From positions 1-22,346 of the IMG/VR virus record IMGVR_UViG_3300022562_001595: 22,346 nt of DNA; one strand, given 5' to 3'. The notes under the pieces are model-generated. The model saw only the letters and a program-made list of their open reading frames with translations, was not told the DNA's origin and did no database searches. The DNA is from a virus. Positions 1 to 7,932 of the stretch are shown in pieces. A program made the translations under genes and the position numbers. Numbering within the stretch: the first letter of the stretch is position 1; each line of letters starts with the position of its first letter.

Positions 1-632
1 CGCTTGTGCCTCAGCCTCTCCCAGCCAGGTAGTGGGTGCATTTCCAAAGGCTTGAAATGAGATAAGATGGGTAGCCCTTGGCTGGAGGCATGGACCCAAT
101 CGTTCATCAGGTGGACTTCTTGAGAGGCGTATTTCTCAAAGCCTTCCTCGTTCTCCTCCACCCACTGATCCAGGAAATCCATCTGGTCTGCCGGCTTGGT
201 GAACCCCCACGGATGGGAGATGATCGCGGGGGTTTGCTTGAACCACTTCCTGTCGATCCAGGCGTCGTTCTCCGTGGCGATGACGTCTGTGTCGATCTTC
301 AGCCAGTAGGGCGTCCCAACGGTCTTAGGAGGCACGTGGACGAATCCTGAGAGCATTTTGTAGCGTTGGGGATCTCCCATGCGTCCTTCCAGCAAACGCT
401 CGTAAGAGACGCCCTTAGGGGGCCAGGCGTAGAGAGTAAGTCCCTCCTTCCTTGTTCCCACCACATCGTAGATTTCGTCCGGCTTGACCTGCTCCTCGTC
501 GTAGAAGATCACCAGGGGCTTTTTCATCAGGGAAGGCTTGTGCTTCCGCCAGCTCCACCAAGTCCAGGAGAGCTGCTCCAAGTGGACCCTATCGACCCCT
601 AGGACAAGGGTGAAATCAGGAATTTGATTCAC
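1..632 (-). CDS. Glycosyltransferase-like protein, 3' end beyond the window (partial)
   Basis: An uninterrupted minus-strand frame of 210 codons starts at GTG (632-630) and runs off the left edge. The start is chosen because GGAGGG lies 4 nt upstream and the GTG overlaps the TGA of the HAD gene as GTGA, matching junctions elsewhere in the operon. The product opens with a strand of the type DFTLVLGVDRV. Another strand, KKPLVIFYDEEQ, is near residues 37-48, and WLKIDTDVI is near residues 110-118. That last motif holds a DTD triad of the kind that binds the metal and nucleotide sugar in GT-A fold glycosyltransferases. The region is rich in Trp and charged residues, with no signal peptide or membrane segment. 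The likely role is sugar transfer to a phage or host surface structure, consistent with the sugar-related neighbours. The GT-A assignment rests on the DTD motif and context; acceptor and donor are unknown. Confidence 0.72.
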   Translation of the reverse strand, partial: MNQIPDFTLVLGVDRVHLEQLSWTWWSWRKHKPSLMKKPLVIFYDEEQVKPDEIYDVVGTRKEGLTLYAWPPKGVSYERLLEGRMGDPQRYKMLSGFVHVPPKTVGTPYWLKIDTDVIATENDAWIDRKWFKQTPAIISHPWGFTKPADQMDFLDQWVEENEEGFEKYASQEVHLMNDWVHASSQGLPILSHFKPLEMHPLPGWERLRHK

Positions 633-1138
633 GGTTCCCTCCGAATAGATTTTGCAAAAGCAATGACGTCTCTAGGACAACCAGGCTGCCGAATGACCTG
701 AGGGATCATTCCCACAAAAGCTCCCCCCTCAATGTCCCCAAAGTCTGGATTTGCCGTTACCATTAGAGATTCCCGTGGAGGCACTCCTGTATCTTTTTGG
801 ACTGTGGTATAGGCTTCTTTGTGTGGTTTGTAGACCTTATGGGCAGCAAGGTCGATTATGAAATCCCAAAAAATGCCATTTTCTTCAGAGATTTTCTTTA
901 GAAGAGATGCAGATCCATTTGAAAGTGTGCCGCAAAGAAACCCCTGCTCCTGAAGCATCTTGATACCAACGGCAGAATCCGGATGGGCTTTAAGATGAAA
1001 CCATGATTCTGGAAACTGGAATTCTGAGAAGTCATTGGAATTCACATGGTCCACATAGGCCCGAATCTCATCCCTGCTAATTCCCTCCATACTGAAGATT
1101 GTTCCGAAACAGTCGAACGCCATCGCTTTAATTGTCAT
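629..1138 (-). CDS. HAD-superfamily hydrolase, haloacid-dehalogenase-like
   Basis: 169 residues. HAD motif I is FDCFGT with the nucleophile Asp9 and Thr13. Motif II is TLSNGS (Ser73-Asn74), motif III is YKPHKEAY (Lys104), and a motif IV-like acidic loop follows (ANPDFGDIEGG, residues 129-139). The residue two after Asp9 is Phe, not the second Asp of HAD phosphatases. Together with LSNG and YKP this resembles the 2-haloacid dehalogenase subgroup. At 169 residues it is shorter than the usual 220-240, so the cap (about residues 15-60) is reduced. It starts at ATG with GGAAGG 7 nt upstream, overlaps the zinc-finger gene by 11 nt, and ends in a GTGA overlap with the glycosyltransferase. Its substrate in the sugar cassette is unknown; a phosphatase role is doubtful given Phe11. 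Confidence 0.75.
   Translation of the reverse strand: MTIKAMAFDCFGTIFSMEGISRDEIRAYVDHVNSNDFSEFQFPESWFHLKAHPDSAVGIKMLQEQGFLCGTLSNGSASLLKKISEENGIFWDFIIDLAAHKVYKPHKEAYTTVQKDTGVPPRESLMVTANPDFGDIEGGAFVGMIPQVIRQPGCPRDVIAFAKSIRREP
637..642 (-). promoter_or_regulatory. Shine-Dalgarno site fixing the GTG start at 632
   Basis: GGAGGG on the minus strand lies 4 nt before GTG (632-630). It supports a non-ATG start for the edge gene, which has no early in-frame ATG. Confidence 0.65.
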
Positions 1139-1322
1139 TTATTATCCTTCCTTTTCCTCCGCAGACGTCACATTTCTGATATCCCATGTCCTTCTTCAAG
1201 GTAACTCGATAGCCTTCCCCGTTGCAGTTGCTACAGAGTGGGCCTGAACTGTTTTTGACCACCACGGGTTCTACGGGGTGCTCTTTCGACCATTCGTACC
1301 AGCGGTTCACGAAATCCCCCAT
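1128..1322 (-). CDS. Small protein with half of a DnaJ-type zinc finger
   Basis: 64 residues. The C-terminal half has two CxxCxGxG units, CSNCNGEGY (about residues 30-38) and CDVCGGKGR (about 51-59). They are spaced as in the Cys-rich region of DnaJ and can bind one zinc through four cysteines. The N-terminal ~25 residues are Trp/Tyr/Glu-rich (NRWYEWSKEH). It has no J domain. The gene meets the cupin gene at base 1322 as TAATG. Such small zinc ribbons are common in phage late and accessory operons, usually without known function; a protein- or RNA-binding role is a guess. The CDS is supported by the motif, the tight packing on both sides, and the strand. Confidence 0.7.
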   Translation of the reverse strand: MGDFVNRWYEWSKEHPVEPVVVKNSSGPLCSNCNGEGYRVTLKKDMGYQKCDVCGGKGRIINDN

Positions 1323-1705
1323 TAGAAAACACCTCCTACGTCATGGCGAACGATATCGTCCATCCTGCAAATCCCCCCCTCTTTCCCTGGGAAGTAGACC
1401 TCAATCGCCCTGCTATCCTGAAGGGCCTTAAAACGATGCCAAACCCCACAGGGGACCGTGTAGATGCAGTTCTCCGTCAGGATGTGCTCATCCAGGGCAG
1501 AGAAGAGATTCTCGTCTGAGAATCGTTCTACCATGATGCAGCCCTCAATCACGATGAACTGGTTGGCCCGCTCCTGGTGGTAGTGGATCGAGCAACGGGT
1601 ATTTTTCTTTGTTTCCAGGTAGGAAACTGAAGCCTGTGGAGAAGCAAAGACGTGCTTGACCCTGCCCCAAACCTTCTCTTCCCAGAACGGAGTGAAATCG
1701 CTCAT
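1322..1705 (-). CDS. Cupin protein, phosphomannose isomerase type II-like
   Basis: 127 residues forming a single cupin. Motif 1 is H41-Y-H43 followed by Glu45 and Gly55 (IHYHQERANQFIVIEG). Motif 2 is P85-C-G-V-W-H90. These His and Glu residues are the usual metal ligands. The opening VWGRVKHVF and the ending MDDIVRHDVGG resemble the cupin half of bifunctional mannose-6-phosphate isomerase/GDP-mannose pyrophosphorylase. The pyrophosphorylase half is absent. Free-standing versions occur in sugar-nucleotide clusters of bacteria and phages and would act in the cytoplasm on a sugar phosphate. ATG has GGAG about 6 nt upstream and overlaps the preceding stop as ATGA. Fold is confident; the exact reaction is not. 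Confidence 0.8.
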   Translation of the reverse strand: MSDFTPFWEEKVWGRVKHVFASPQASVSYLETKKNTRCSIHYHQERANQFIVIEGCIMVERFSDENLFSALDEHILTENCIYTVPCGVWHRFKALQDSRAIEVYFPGKEGGICRMDDIVRHDVGGVF

Positions 1706-2865
1706 TTGTTCTCCTTTTTTCCGTTATCTTTCTTATACCACCCCTTGAGATCGAATGGCTCCAAAGGCACCTGTCCCCTGCAGACCTTCAGGGCTGTGAA
1801 GAAATCCACATAGGGGAAGGCCCGCAGATGGCTGTGTTTGTTACAGTTATAGACCTGAAATCCGTACTTCTCAAAAATTGGCTTCAGGCGGATAAACCAA
1901 TCGTTCGCAATCCCATACTGGCGATTGTTCGCATCGCAGGCCCCAATGTCCCGTTCCTCCCCAAAGGCATAGTTAGAGTATAACCCCTTGGAGGGGTCCA
2001 TAACAAAGTCTACGCCTAGGAGAAAAACCTTCCTCGCTCCTAGGTACTGAAGCAGACGAAGGGCTAGGAACATGGTGTTGACGGTCTTCTCTTCTCCCGT
2101 CTTCTTGACGCCCATATCGTGGTTGCCCCATGCGGCAGACGTCTCTGTGAACCAGCTATCATCCACTGAGAGCCAGGACCGTCGCTCGTAGCCCCAGCAG
2201 TTAGGGGCCTCTGCGGTGGAGGTGTCGATCTGCTGGAAGGTCCCATCGGGATTTTTCTTTCTCAGCCGTCCCCTGTTTCTCCTCATCTTGGGGGTAGGGA
2301 GGAACTTGATGATCTTGGGATCGAGGAAAATCCCGCTGTGAAACTTCATCGGGGGATCTGAGCAGGTGAAGGCAGAAACAGGCACGTAACCTGCCACGTT
2401 GTTGACCCCCATGGAGAAGATCCCCCGCTCCCTGAGCTTCTGATAAGGGACGGTTTTGACAGAAGGGCCCCCACAGACCAGAAAAGCGGCTCCTCCGTTG
2501 AGAAGGTTCCTCAGCACATGGGTCTGATTGCCATTCCTATCCGTGATTCTGAGGGGGTCTTGGAACTTCTTGGAAATATCGGGATCGTCCAGCCTGAGCG
2601 CATCACCACAATCTGAACAAGCGGCCAGACGACCCCGATTGTTTTTTAGAGTGCATTCTCCATGGACCTTGCACTCATAAATAGGCTGATCAATTCGTTT
2701 GCGGGATTCTTCTCGCTTGCTGCCTAGATATATACAAGGGGGAGGACTCATAGGAGAAGGGGGAGTTCCGTCTCGACATTTCTGCTGGGTTTCCTCATTG
2801 GTGATTGTTTGATGCCAGATGCAAGCTCCAGGCAAATCACAACGGCAATGATGTCCTTCGCCCAC
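1702..2865 (-). CDS. DUF115/sialyltransferase-like protein with Cys-rich leader
   Basis: 387 residues, GTG start with GAGGGG 5 nt upstream, overlapping the previous gene by 29 nt. Residues 1-90 are Cys-rich: HCRC and GAC near the start, CIYLG at 44-48, YECKVHGECT at 63-72, and AACSDCGD at 81-88, a likely zinc-binding module. The core starts near residue 124 with AAFLVCGGPSV, the nucleotide-binding-like loop of DUF115/MptE-like and GT42 sialyltransferase-like proteins. GVNNVAGY follows near 153, then NTMFLALRLLQYLGARKVFLLGVDF at 263-287 (two adjoining pieces), the typical second half of that fold. DUF115 proteins are linked to sugar transfer to flagellin or capsule. With the cupin and glycosyltransferase next door, a surface-sugar role is likely. 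It has no membrane anchor. The exact chemistry is not determined. Confidence 0.72.
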   Translation of the reverse strand: MGEGHHCRCDLPGACIWHQTITNEETQQKCRDGTPPSPMSPPPCIYLGSKREESRKRIDQPIYECKVHGECTLKNNRGRLAACSDCGDALRLDDPDISKKFQDPLRITDRNGNQTHVLRNLLNGGAAFLVCGGPSVKTVPYQKLRERGIFSMGVNNVAGYVPVSAFTCSDPPMKFHSGIFLDPKIIKFLPTPKMRRNRGRLRKKNPDGTFQQIDTSTAEAPNCWGYERRSWLSVDDSWFTETSAAWGNHDMGVKKTGEEKTVNTMFLALRLLQYLGARKVFLLGVDFVMDPSKGLYSNYAFGEERDIGACDANNRQYGIANDWFIRLKPIFEKYGFQVYNCNKHSHLRAFPYVDFFTALKVCRGQVPLEPFDLKGWYKKDNGKKENK

Positions 2866-3361
2866 TTGTTCCCCTCTTAGTTCGATTTTTGAAAAGAGCC
2901 AGCCTAACAGCAGCGTAAATAGCCAATTTTGAAGGATTTACTCCAATTTGCCTAGCCGATTCTTGGATTAAATCCACCACCATCTCTTTGTTGGAATTGA
3001 TCAGATTCCAAGAGGCTTGATCCAGCATGGTGGAGAGCGATTTACAAAAGCAGCTAGGATGGTTTTGATCGTAGCCCAGAGAATGGAAGAATCCCGTCAG
3101 CCAAGTGCCGATACGGGAGTTGTCCGGGGGATCTAAAAGGAGATTTGCCGTGTGAGTGGATTCTTTTTCAGGGTCGAGGTAAATAAACTCCCATGAGGGC
3201 CTCGGAGAGCTGATCTGACGCACGTAACGCTCCATTCCCTCTGTGGGGACGGAGATCCTGCACATGGCCTTCAGGCTGCCCGCAGGGACGTCCAAATGGA
3301 CAATCCGCTCACAGCGAATACAACGAAGCCCGCTCTCGGTTTTGACGAATTCACAGTTCAT
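2837..3361 (-). CDS. Unknown phage protein with N-terminal Cys motif
   Basis: 174 residues. The N-terminus holds Cys3, Cys14 and Cys17 (RCIRCERIV), a zinc-knuckle-like pattern. A second Cys cluster lies near residues 103-105 (PSCFC). It is followed by an amphipathic helical stretch with Asn/Trp residues (about 110-150) and a basic tail ending TSGRRTSLPL. I recognise the pattern of a Cys pair, a small helical domain and a downstream sugar enzyme as recurrent in phage contigs, but no function is known to me. The start ATG at 3361 adjoins the previous stop at 3362. It could be the last structural gene or the first gene of the accessory cassette. Confidence 0.65.
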   Translation of the reverse strand: MNCEFVKTESGLRCIRCERIVHLDVPAGSLKAMCRISVPTEGMERYVRQISSPRPSWEFIYLDPEKESTHTANLLLDPPDNSRIGTWLTGFFHSLGYDQNHPSCFCKSLSTMLDQASWNLINSNKEMVVDLIQESARQIGVNPSKLAIYAAVRLALFKNRTKRGTSGRRTSLPL

Positions 3362-4531
3362 TTATATGGACGAGACGGTGAGGGTGTCTGGGATATTGAG
3401 GCAATAGATGAAAGGATCACGATTTTTATAGGTATAGTTTAGGACATGGGTTCCTTGGCACATTTCTTGAATCAATCCAGTTCCTTCCCAACGTCCCATA
3501 ATTGCATTCCCGCAAATTGCATTATCCCAGTTGTTAAAATCTCCGGTATTAAACTGAAGGATAGAAAGGGTAGCACGTAACCCGCAACTTTGCCCTCCCT
3601 TACTAACAACCTCAAGTGTAATGTCGTACCCAAAAGGAATTTGAAAACAATCACTAATTCCACCGAAAACTATTGTGTAATCTACTGGTTGAATTCCTAA
3701 AGCAGAAAATTCCCCCACATATTTCCATCTGCATCCATTTCCAACCGCATCCAGTAGATGTAATCCATTTATTGCATCACAAGCCTCTGCTTGAAGCCCC
3801 GTGTCATAAAATAAATCCAATGGAGGATCTGCCGGGACTCCCGTTCCTGCGATATTGTTGAAACTCACAGCCCAGCCTGAGGCAGCGGGCTCTGGACAGC
3901 AGGGATCGCAGGTGACCCCTAGGCAAGCTGGACAGAATTCTTTCTCCGTTGATTCAGAAGCAGAACGAGTGAACTCACTAAGCTGCCCTTGGGTAGTGAC
4001 TCCATCTAGCTTATACCCCACTGACCCGCCGGCTACTGAGGGGGTGTATCCCGTTGAGACGTAGTAGTGGTTATTACTCCCATCTGTGAGAACGATGCTG
4101 ATGATTCCATTGTCAAAATGGATGCAGTAGAAGAATGTCTGAGACGAGTTGAAGACGGTAAACGACTCCGTGTAGGTCCCCACCATGGAGCCTAGGACAT
4201 CGCCTGCAAGCACCGTGACTTGGAAGTAGGTCAGGTTCGCTGCTCTGCGAAACTGAACCGCCGTTCCGGGATTCGTTTCCAAGTCCGTGGAAGTTCCGTC
4301 AAAGTCAAAATAGACGGTGAACTTGTCGCTAGAGCCGTTGAGAATGAAGTAGCCGGAAACCTTCCCTGTGTGGCCTTCTTCCCCTAGGGGATGGGTCTGG
4401 ATGATCTTCCTGATCGGATAAGTAGGTCCAGTCCCGGCGAGATCCGCCTCTTGGCAGTCTAGGTAGCAGATCGTGCAAGTGAAGTCCGTGGGCTCAGTAG
4501 GGCAGCAGCAGCGGTTGAACTTGTTCTTCAT
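3362..4531 (-). CDS. Cys-rich beta-structured virion protein candidate
   Basis: 389 residues with no recognised domain. It starts with a Cys-dense leader (RCCCPTEPTDFTCTICYLDC, residues 8-27). About 170 residues of alternating strands rich in Thr/Ser/Phe/Tyr/Gly follow (such as GYFILNGSSDKFTVYFDFDG), then a second Cys cluster near residues 198-211 (FCPACLGVTCDPCC). The C-terminal half has scattered cysteines and repeated CxxGI-type turns. Two Cys hinges, each followed by a beta-rich block, suggest a two-module protein, perhaps a distal tail or fibre component. The position after the tape measure and two other structural candidates supports this. No signal peptide is present. The function is an inference from order and composition. 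Confidence 0.6.
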   Translation of the reverse strand: MKNKFNRCCCPTEPTDFTCTICYLDCQEADLAGTGPTYPIRKIIQTHPLGEEGHTGKVSGYFILNGSSDKFTVYFDFDGTSTDLETNPGTAVQFRRAANLTYFQVTVLAGDVLGSMVGTYTESFTVFNSSQTFFYCIHFDNGIISIVLTDGSNNHYYVSTGYTPSVAGGSVGYKLDGVTTQGQLSEFTRSASESTEKEFCPACLGVTCDPCCPEPAASGWAVSFNNIAGTGVPADPPLDLFYDTGLQAEACDAINGLHLLDAVGNGCRWKYVGEFSALGIQPVDYTIVFGGISDCFQIPFGYDITLEVVSKGGQSCGLRATLSILQFNTGDFNNWDNAICGNAIMGRWEGTGLIQEMCQGTHVLNYTYKNRDPFIYCLNIPDTLTVSSI

Positions 4532-4535
4532 GGCT

Positions 4536-5171
4536 CTACGGGGGGCACTCAGCCCCTATGATCCGCCACAGGGACTCGCTGGAGAAGTAGCCGATGATCA
4601 CCTCCGTTTCCGCCTGGATGTTCTGATTGCCAGTAATCCAGTCGTGGCGGACGTCTGTCTGTGTTTCTCCAGTAGCTTCCAGAACCCCTTCCTCGTTCTC
4701 CTCCCAGAGATTAATCACATTATCCTTCGTGTCTGGGGCAACGATGGTTTCTGTTTTGCCTATTTTGAGGACGATTCCGGCAGAAGTGCCGAACGGCATG
4801 AAAGCATCCCGCTGAGCATTCCAATAAGCAATCAACTTATCCCCAACCAGAACCGCCAATCCTGATTCGGTTGCATCTAGGATATATGGCGGATCTTCAT
4901 CCGATGTTTTCCAGGTTGGACTTGTAGCTCCGTGATCGTAATAGCGGAATTTGATTGTATAAGTTCCGTCGCTATTATCCGAATCAACAATCACCTGCTC
5001 CATTCGGAATGGGGCAGCTATAGACAGTGAATCCGCTGAACCCCCTGAATGGGAATTGATATACGGACCTCTGATCCCTTTTCCAACACGGCGACAAACA
5101 TCACTCAGCTTATTAACATGCTGGTGAGTGAGACGGTCACCGCGCTTCGTTACTGGGAATTCTTCTCTCAT
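4536..5171 (-). CDS. Structural protein candidate (tail tip region)
   Basis: 211 residues. The N-terminus MREEFPVTKRGDRLTHQHVNK resembles openings I associate with short virion proteins that attach to the tail tip (basic, with a conserved GD..T..HVN pattern). The middle is beta-rich with VIVDSDNSDGTYTIKFRYYD (about residues 61-80). The end is acidic and contains HDWITGNQ and a C-terminal ECPP. The gene overlaps the upstream gene by ATGA at 5171-5168 and is followed 4 nt later by the Cys-rich protein. No catalytic motif is visible. A baseplate, hub or fibre-linker role is suggested only by location. Confidence 0.58.
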   Translation of the reverse strand: MREEFPVTKRGDRLTHQHVNKLSDVCRRVGKGIRGPYINSHSGGSADSLSIAAPFRMEQVIVDSDNSDGTYTIKFRYYDHGATSPTWKTSDEDPPYILDATESGLAVLVGDKLIAYWNAQRDAFMPFGTSAGIVLKIGKTETIVAPDTKDNVINLWEENEEGVLEATGETQTDVRHDWITGNQNIQAETEVIIGYFSSESLWRIIGAECPP

Positions 5172-6217
5172 TCTGAAGCTGGAGTAAATAAAGTATTGAA
5201 ATCATAAGACTGATAGACGCTATCTCCAGTCGCCCCATTGGTCAAATAGCGTCTCCAGCGACCTTCTTTCTTATCCCAGAAGTGGTTGTGACCTACATAT
5301 GGAGCCTCTTGTACAACATCTCCGTCAGGTGTCACTTTATCGGGGGAGTTCTGCCCTGCCTGTTCCCCGAAGCGGATCTGAATAGGTCCTACGTTCTTTT
5401 CCAACATCTTGACTGTGAGTCTGATTGGGGCATGAGTATATAGTGGATTGCTGGTTTCCGATGAGAACAGCATTTGGTGCTCTTCCGTGTGTTCCCATCC
5501 AGTTAATAGCAGTGTTTCCGCCGGAGCACTATAGAGGAGTTCAAAGGTTGAAGAATTCACCCTTCCATTTGCTGAGCGGAGCCGATCAACCATTGTGTTC
5601 TTATAGAAGTCATAATTCAGCATTGGCCAGGTGAAGTTCCATTCAATCAATGGAACAAATACCGAATTGGGAAGTTCCAATGTAGTGTTTTGGGTAACAT
5701 CTCCACCCACATCATCAAACCAATAGGCATTTAGCGATTCAGTACGGATAAACTCCCCTGCTGCGGAACAACTGATCTCCAAGAATGTCTCAGGATCATC
5801 TTCTTTCGCATCTCCTCCCCCGCCTGATCCGGGAGATTGCGGATCATCATCATAGGAGATCTCCACCTTGATGATATCGTGATATGTGCCTGTTACAGCA
5901 CTTGTATCGGCCCCGAATGGGTCAATTGGCAATCCATCTACATGAGATGACCACGACACGTTCTTTGCAATCAAAGGGAGATTCCCTTTCATCGCCGTGG
6001 CTTGCCAGATCGGCATGTTGTTCAAAAAAGTGGGGAGTGGAAGGACCTCACGAACGAAAGCTTGGAGATCGGTGGCTTTGATTAGAACCGTTTCGGTCGC
6101 ATCAGTTCGATTGAAACCAAAGTTTCCGGACCTGTTTACTAGCCGATATTTGATTCCCCCAACGGTAGACTGTCTCCATGTAGTGGGGTCGGTGTAGATA
6201 GAGTTCAAGTCTGCCAT
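5168..6217 (-). CDS. Distal tail protein candidate downstream of tape measure
   Basis: 349 residues, immediately after the tape measure (TAATG at 6217). In siphophages this slot is usually the distal tail (Dit-like) protein, but I cannot see a clear Dit motif. The sequence is beta-rich with many Asn/Asp/Trp residues. It has a flexible acidic/glycine linker (SPGSGGGGDAKEDDPE, about residues 127-142) that splits an N-terminal ~125-residue part from a C-terminal ~205-residue part. The C-terminal part contains WNFTWPMLNYDFY (about 193-205) and GHNHFWDKKEGRWRRYLTNG (308-327). No transmembrane segment or enzyme signature is present. Assignment rests on gene order. Confidence 0.55.
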   Translation of the reverse strand: MADLNSIYTDPTTWRQSTVGGIKYRLVNRSGNFGFNRTDATETVLIKATDLQAFVREVLPLPTFLNNMPIWQATAMKGNLPLIAKNVSWSSHVDGLPIDPFGADTSAVTGTYHDIIKVEISYDDDPQSPGSGGGGDAKEDDPETFLEISCSAAGEFIRTESLNAYWFDDVGGDVTQNTTLELPNSVFVPLIEWNFTWPMLNYDFYKNTMVDRLRSANGRVNSSTFELLYSAPAETLLLTGWEHTEEHQMLFSSETSNPLYTHAPIRLTVKMLEKNVGPIQIRFGEQAGQNSPDKVTPDGDVVQEAPYVGHNHFWDKKEGRWRRYLTNGATGDSVYQSYDFNTLFTPASE

Positions 6218-7932
6218 TAGGCCAATCCTCCGAAGTCGGGGAGATTATCCCACTTGTCGGAAGTTTCTTTCAAATAGTGAATGACTAGATCGTTCTGTCG
6301 ATTGTTCTCATTCCAGAACTTCTCAACTTTTCTTCTGTGCTCAGCTTCCACATCTAGGAGTTCTTGTTGAATCTGCCTTCCCAACTCAGCAATCCCGACC
6401 ATGGAACTTCCTGTTTTCTTTTTCTTTGCCGTTTCCGGCAATCCGACATCCGGTGACAGTTCAGGACGCTCTACTCCTTTGATATTCATTTCAGCTAAAC
6501 GCCTATTTCTTGTCATTTCCAAGGCTTTAGCAAACTGTTCAGCTACTTTATCCCTATCTTTTTTAAGCTTTTTCAATACAGGACTTTCTTTAAATTTAGA
6601 TGCTGTAGCTACTTCTTTTGCGTAGGCACTTGAAGCGGCCTCCATTGCATTTTTCATGACCGCATCAAATCCTTTTGTTCCCCGCCTTGTCCATCGGTCT
6701 ACAATCTGCTGGGTCATTTCATCCCAAGCTCTTTTTTCTGCTGCGGATCGTTCCATCCCCTGTCCTTGGTAAACATCTGCCCTTGCTAACCATGATCCGC
6801 TTACGTGCATTTGGGCAATGTCTTTTTGTATGTTGAAGAAATTACCAAATAGATCACCTAACGATGCAGCTAATCCTTTGAATATTTCCCATATGGCTTT
6901 TGCTCCTGCTTTTGCATACACAGGAAGCGTATTAGTCATTAATGTTTGCCAATTCTCAGAAATGAATTGAGAGCTTACTTTAAATTGTGCATTTAAAAGC
7001 TCCCAAGTAAGTCCTAGGTTCTTTGAAATTGTATTCAACACATCGGCCACATTATTGGCCCATTGCATCAAAGGACTATTAACGTTATCAAAGACACGCT
7101 TCAATTTATCGCCTAAAGAAATGGCAATATTTATGACGCCTTTTAGAACAGGCATCAGTGATGTACCAAGATCGGTCAAAATGAATTTGATATAGTTTTT
7201 GAGAATATTGAATGATCCGGATAGCGTCTTGCTCATCTCACTCAAAATACCTGTATATCTACCAGTTCCTTCTGTAAGGCCAAACATGACCTTTTCAACC
7301 TCAGAGAATCCCACCTTCCCTTCCTCAACAAGCTTCAGCACTTCTCCTGAGGATTTTCCCATCTCAGCAGCTAATAGCTGCACAAGTGGCACAGTGGCTT
7401 CTGTGAACTGACGAATTTCCTGGGCTTGCAACCTCCCCTTAGATCGAACTTGTCCGTAGGCAAGGGCAAGCCGTCCAAAATCAGCATCCGTAGCAGCGAC
7501 GACGCCAGCCAAAGCCTTGACAGTCTTAATCAGGTCCTTAGAAGCAATCCCATAAGCCAAAAGCTGCTTAGTGTTTAAAGTTAGTTCTTCAAAAGAGAAC
7601 GGAGATGTCAGAGAAAGTTTGCGGATCTCATCAATGATGCCCTTGGCTTTCTCTGCTGATCCCAACATCACTCGCATGGAGGTGGTGGTGGTTTCCAAAG
7701 AGGCAGCTAGACCAAACATCTCTTTTGCTAAAGATGCTGCCCCGATACCGACAAATAACCGTTTCAGCTTCAGGCCCAGCGATTGCTGTCTAACAGTGAT
7801 GTTGTTGTTGATGATGTTGCTGATCTTTTTGGATTGATCAACAGCAACACTCTGGGCACCACGGAAGTCGCCTTTGAGCTGAGAGGCATCTGCTCGGATT
7901 CTGACCCAGACTCTAGCTAGTTCAAGTCCCAC
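6217..7932 (-). CDS. Tape measure protein
   Basis: 571 residues. The core at about residues 75-265 shows the classical tape measure signature: SPFSFEEL (110-117), LLAYGI, GRLALAYGQVRSKGRLQAQE (153-172), EIRQFTEATVPL and FNILKNYIKF. A hydrophobic stretch near 248-275 precedes a charged, helical C-terminal half with coiled-coil-like Lys/Glu segments (about 435-560). It sets tail length and is packed in the tube lumen. At roughly 0.15 nm per residue the tail would be about 85 nm, a short siphovirus tail. The start is GTG at 7932, inside the last codons of the preceding gene (11-nt overlap). An in-frame TGA three codons upstream excludes an earlier start. No lysozyme or peptidase domain is visible. 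Confidence 0.9.
   Translation of the reverse strand: MGLELARVWVRIRADASQLKGDFRGAQSVAVDQSKKISNIINNNITVRQQSLGLKLKRLFVGIGAASLAKEMFGLAASLETTTTSMRVMLGSAEKAKGIIDEIRKLSLTSPFSFEELTLNTKQLLAYGIASKDLIKTVKALAGVVAATDADFGRLALAYGQVRSKGRLQAQEIRQFTEATVPLVQLLAAEMGKSSGEVLKLVEEGKVGFSEVEKVMFGLTEGTGRYTGILSEMSKTLSGSFNILKNYIKFILTDLGTSLMPVLKGVINIAISLGDKLKRVFDNVNSPLMQWANNVADVLNTISKNLGLTWELLNAQFKVSSQFISENWQTLMTNTLPVYAKAGAKAIWEIFKGLAASLGDLFGNFFNIQKDIAQMHVSGSWLARADVYQGQGMERSAAEKRAWDEMTQQIVDRWTRRGTKGFDAVMKNAMEAASSAYAKEVATASKFKESPVLKKLKKDRDKVAEQFAKALEMTRNRRLAEMNIKGVERPELSPDVGLPETAKKKKTGSSMVGIAELGRQIQQELLDVEAEHRRKVEKFWNENNRQNDLVIHYLKETSDKWDNLPDFGGLA

Noticed and set aside
78-602. Two plus-strand frames at the left edge
   Set aside because: The minus-strand glycosyltransferase frame has better start, overlap and motif evidence.
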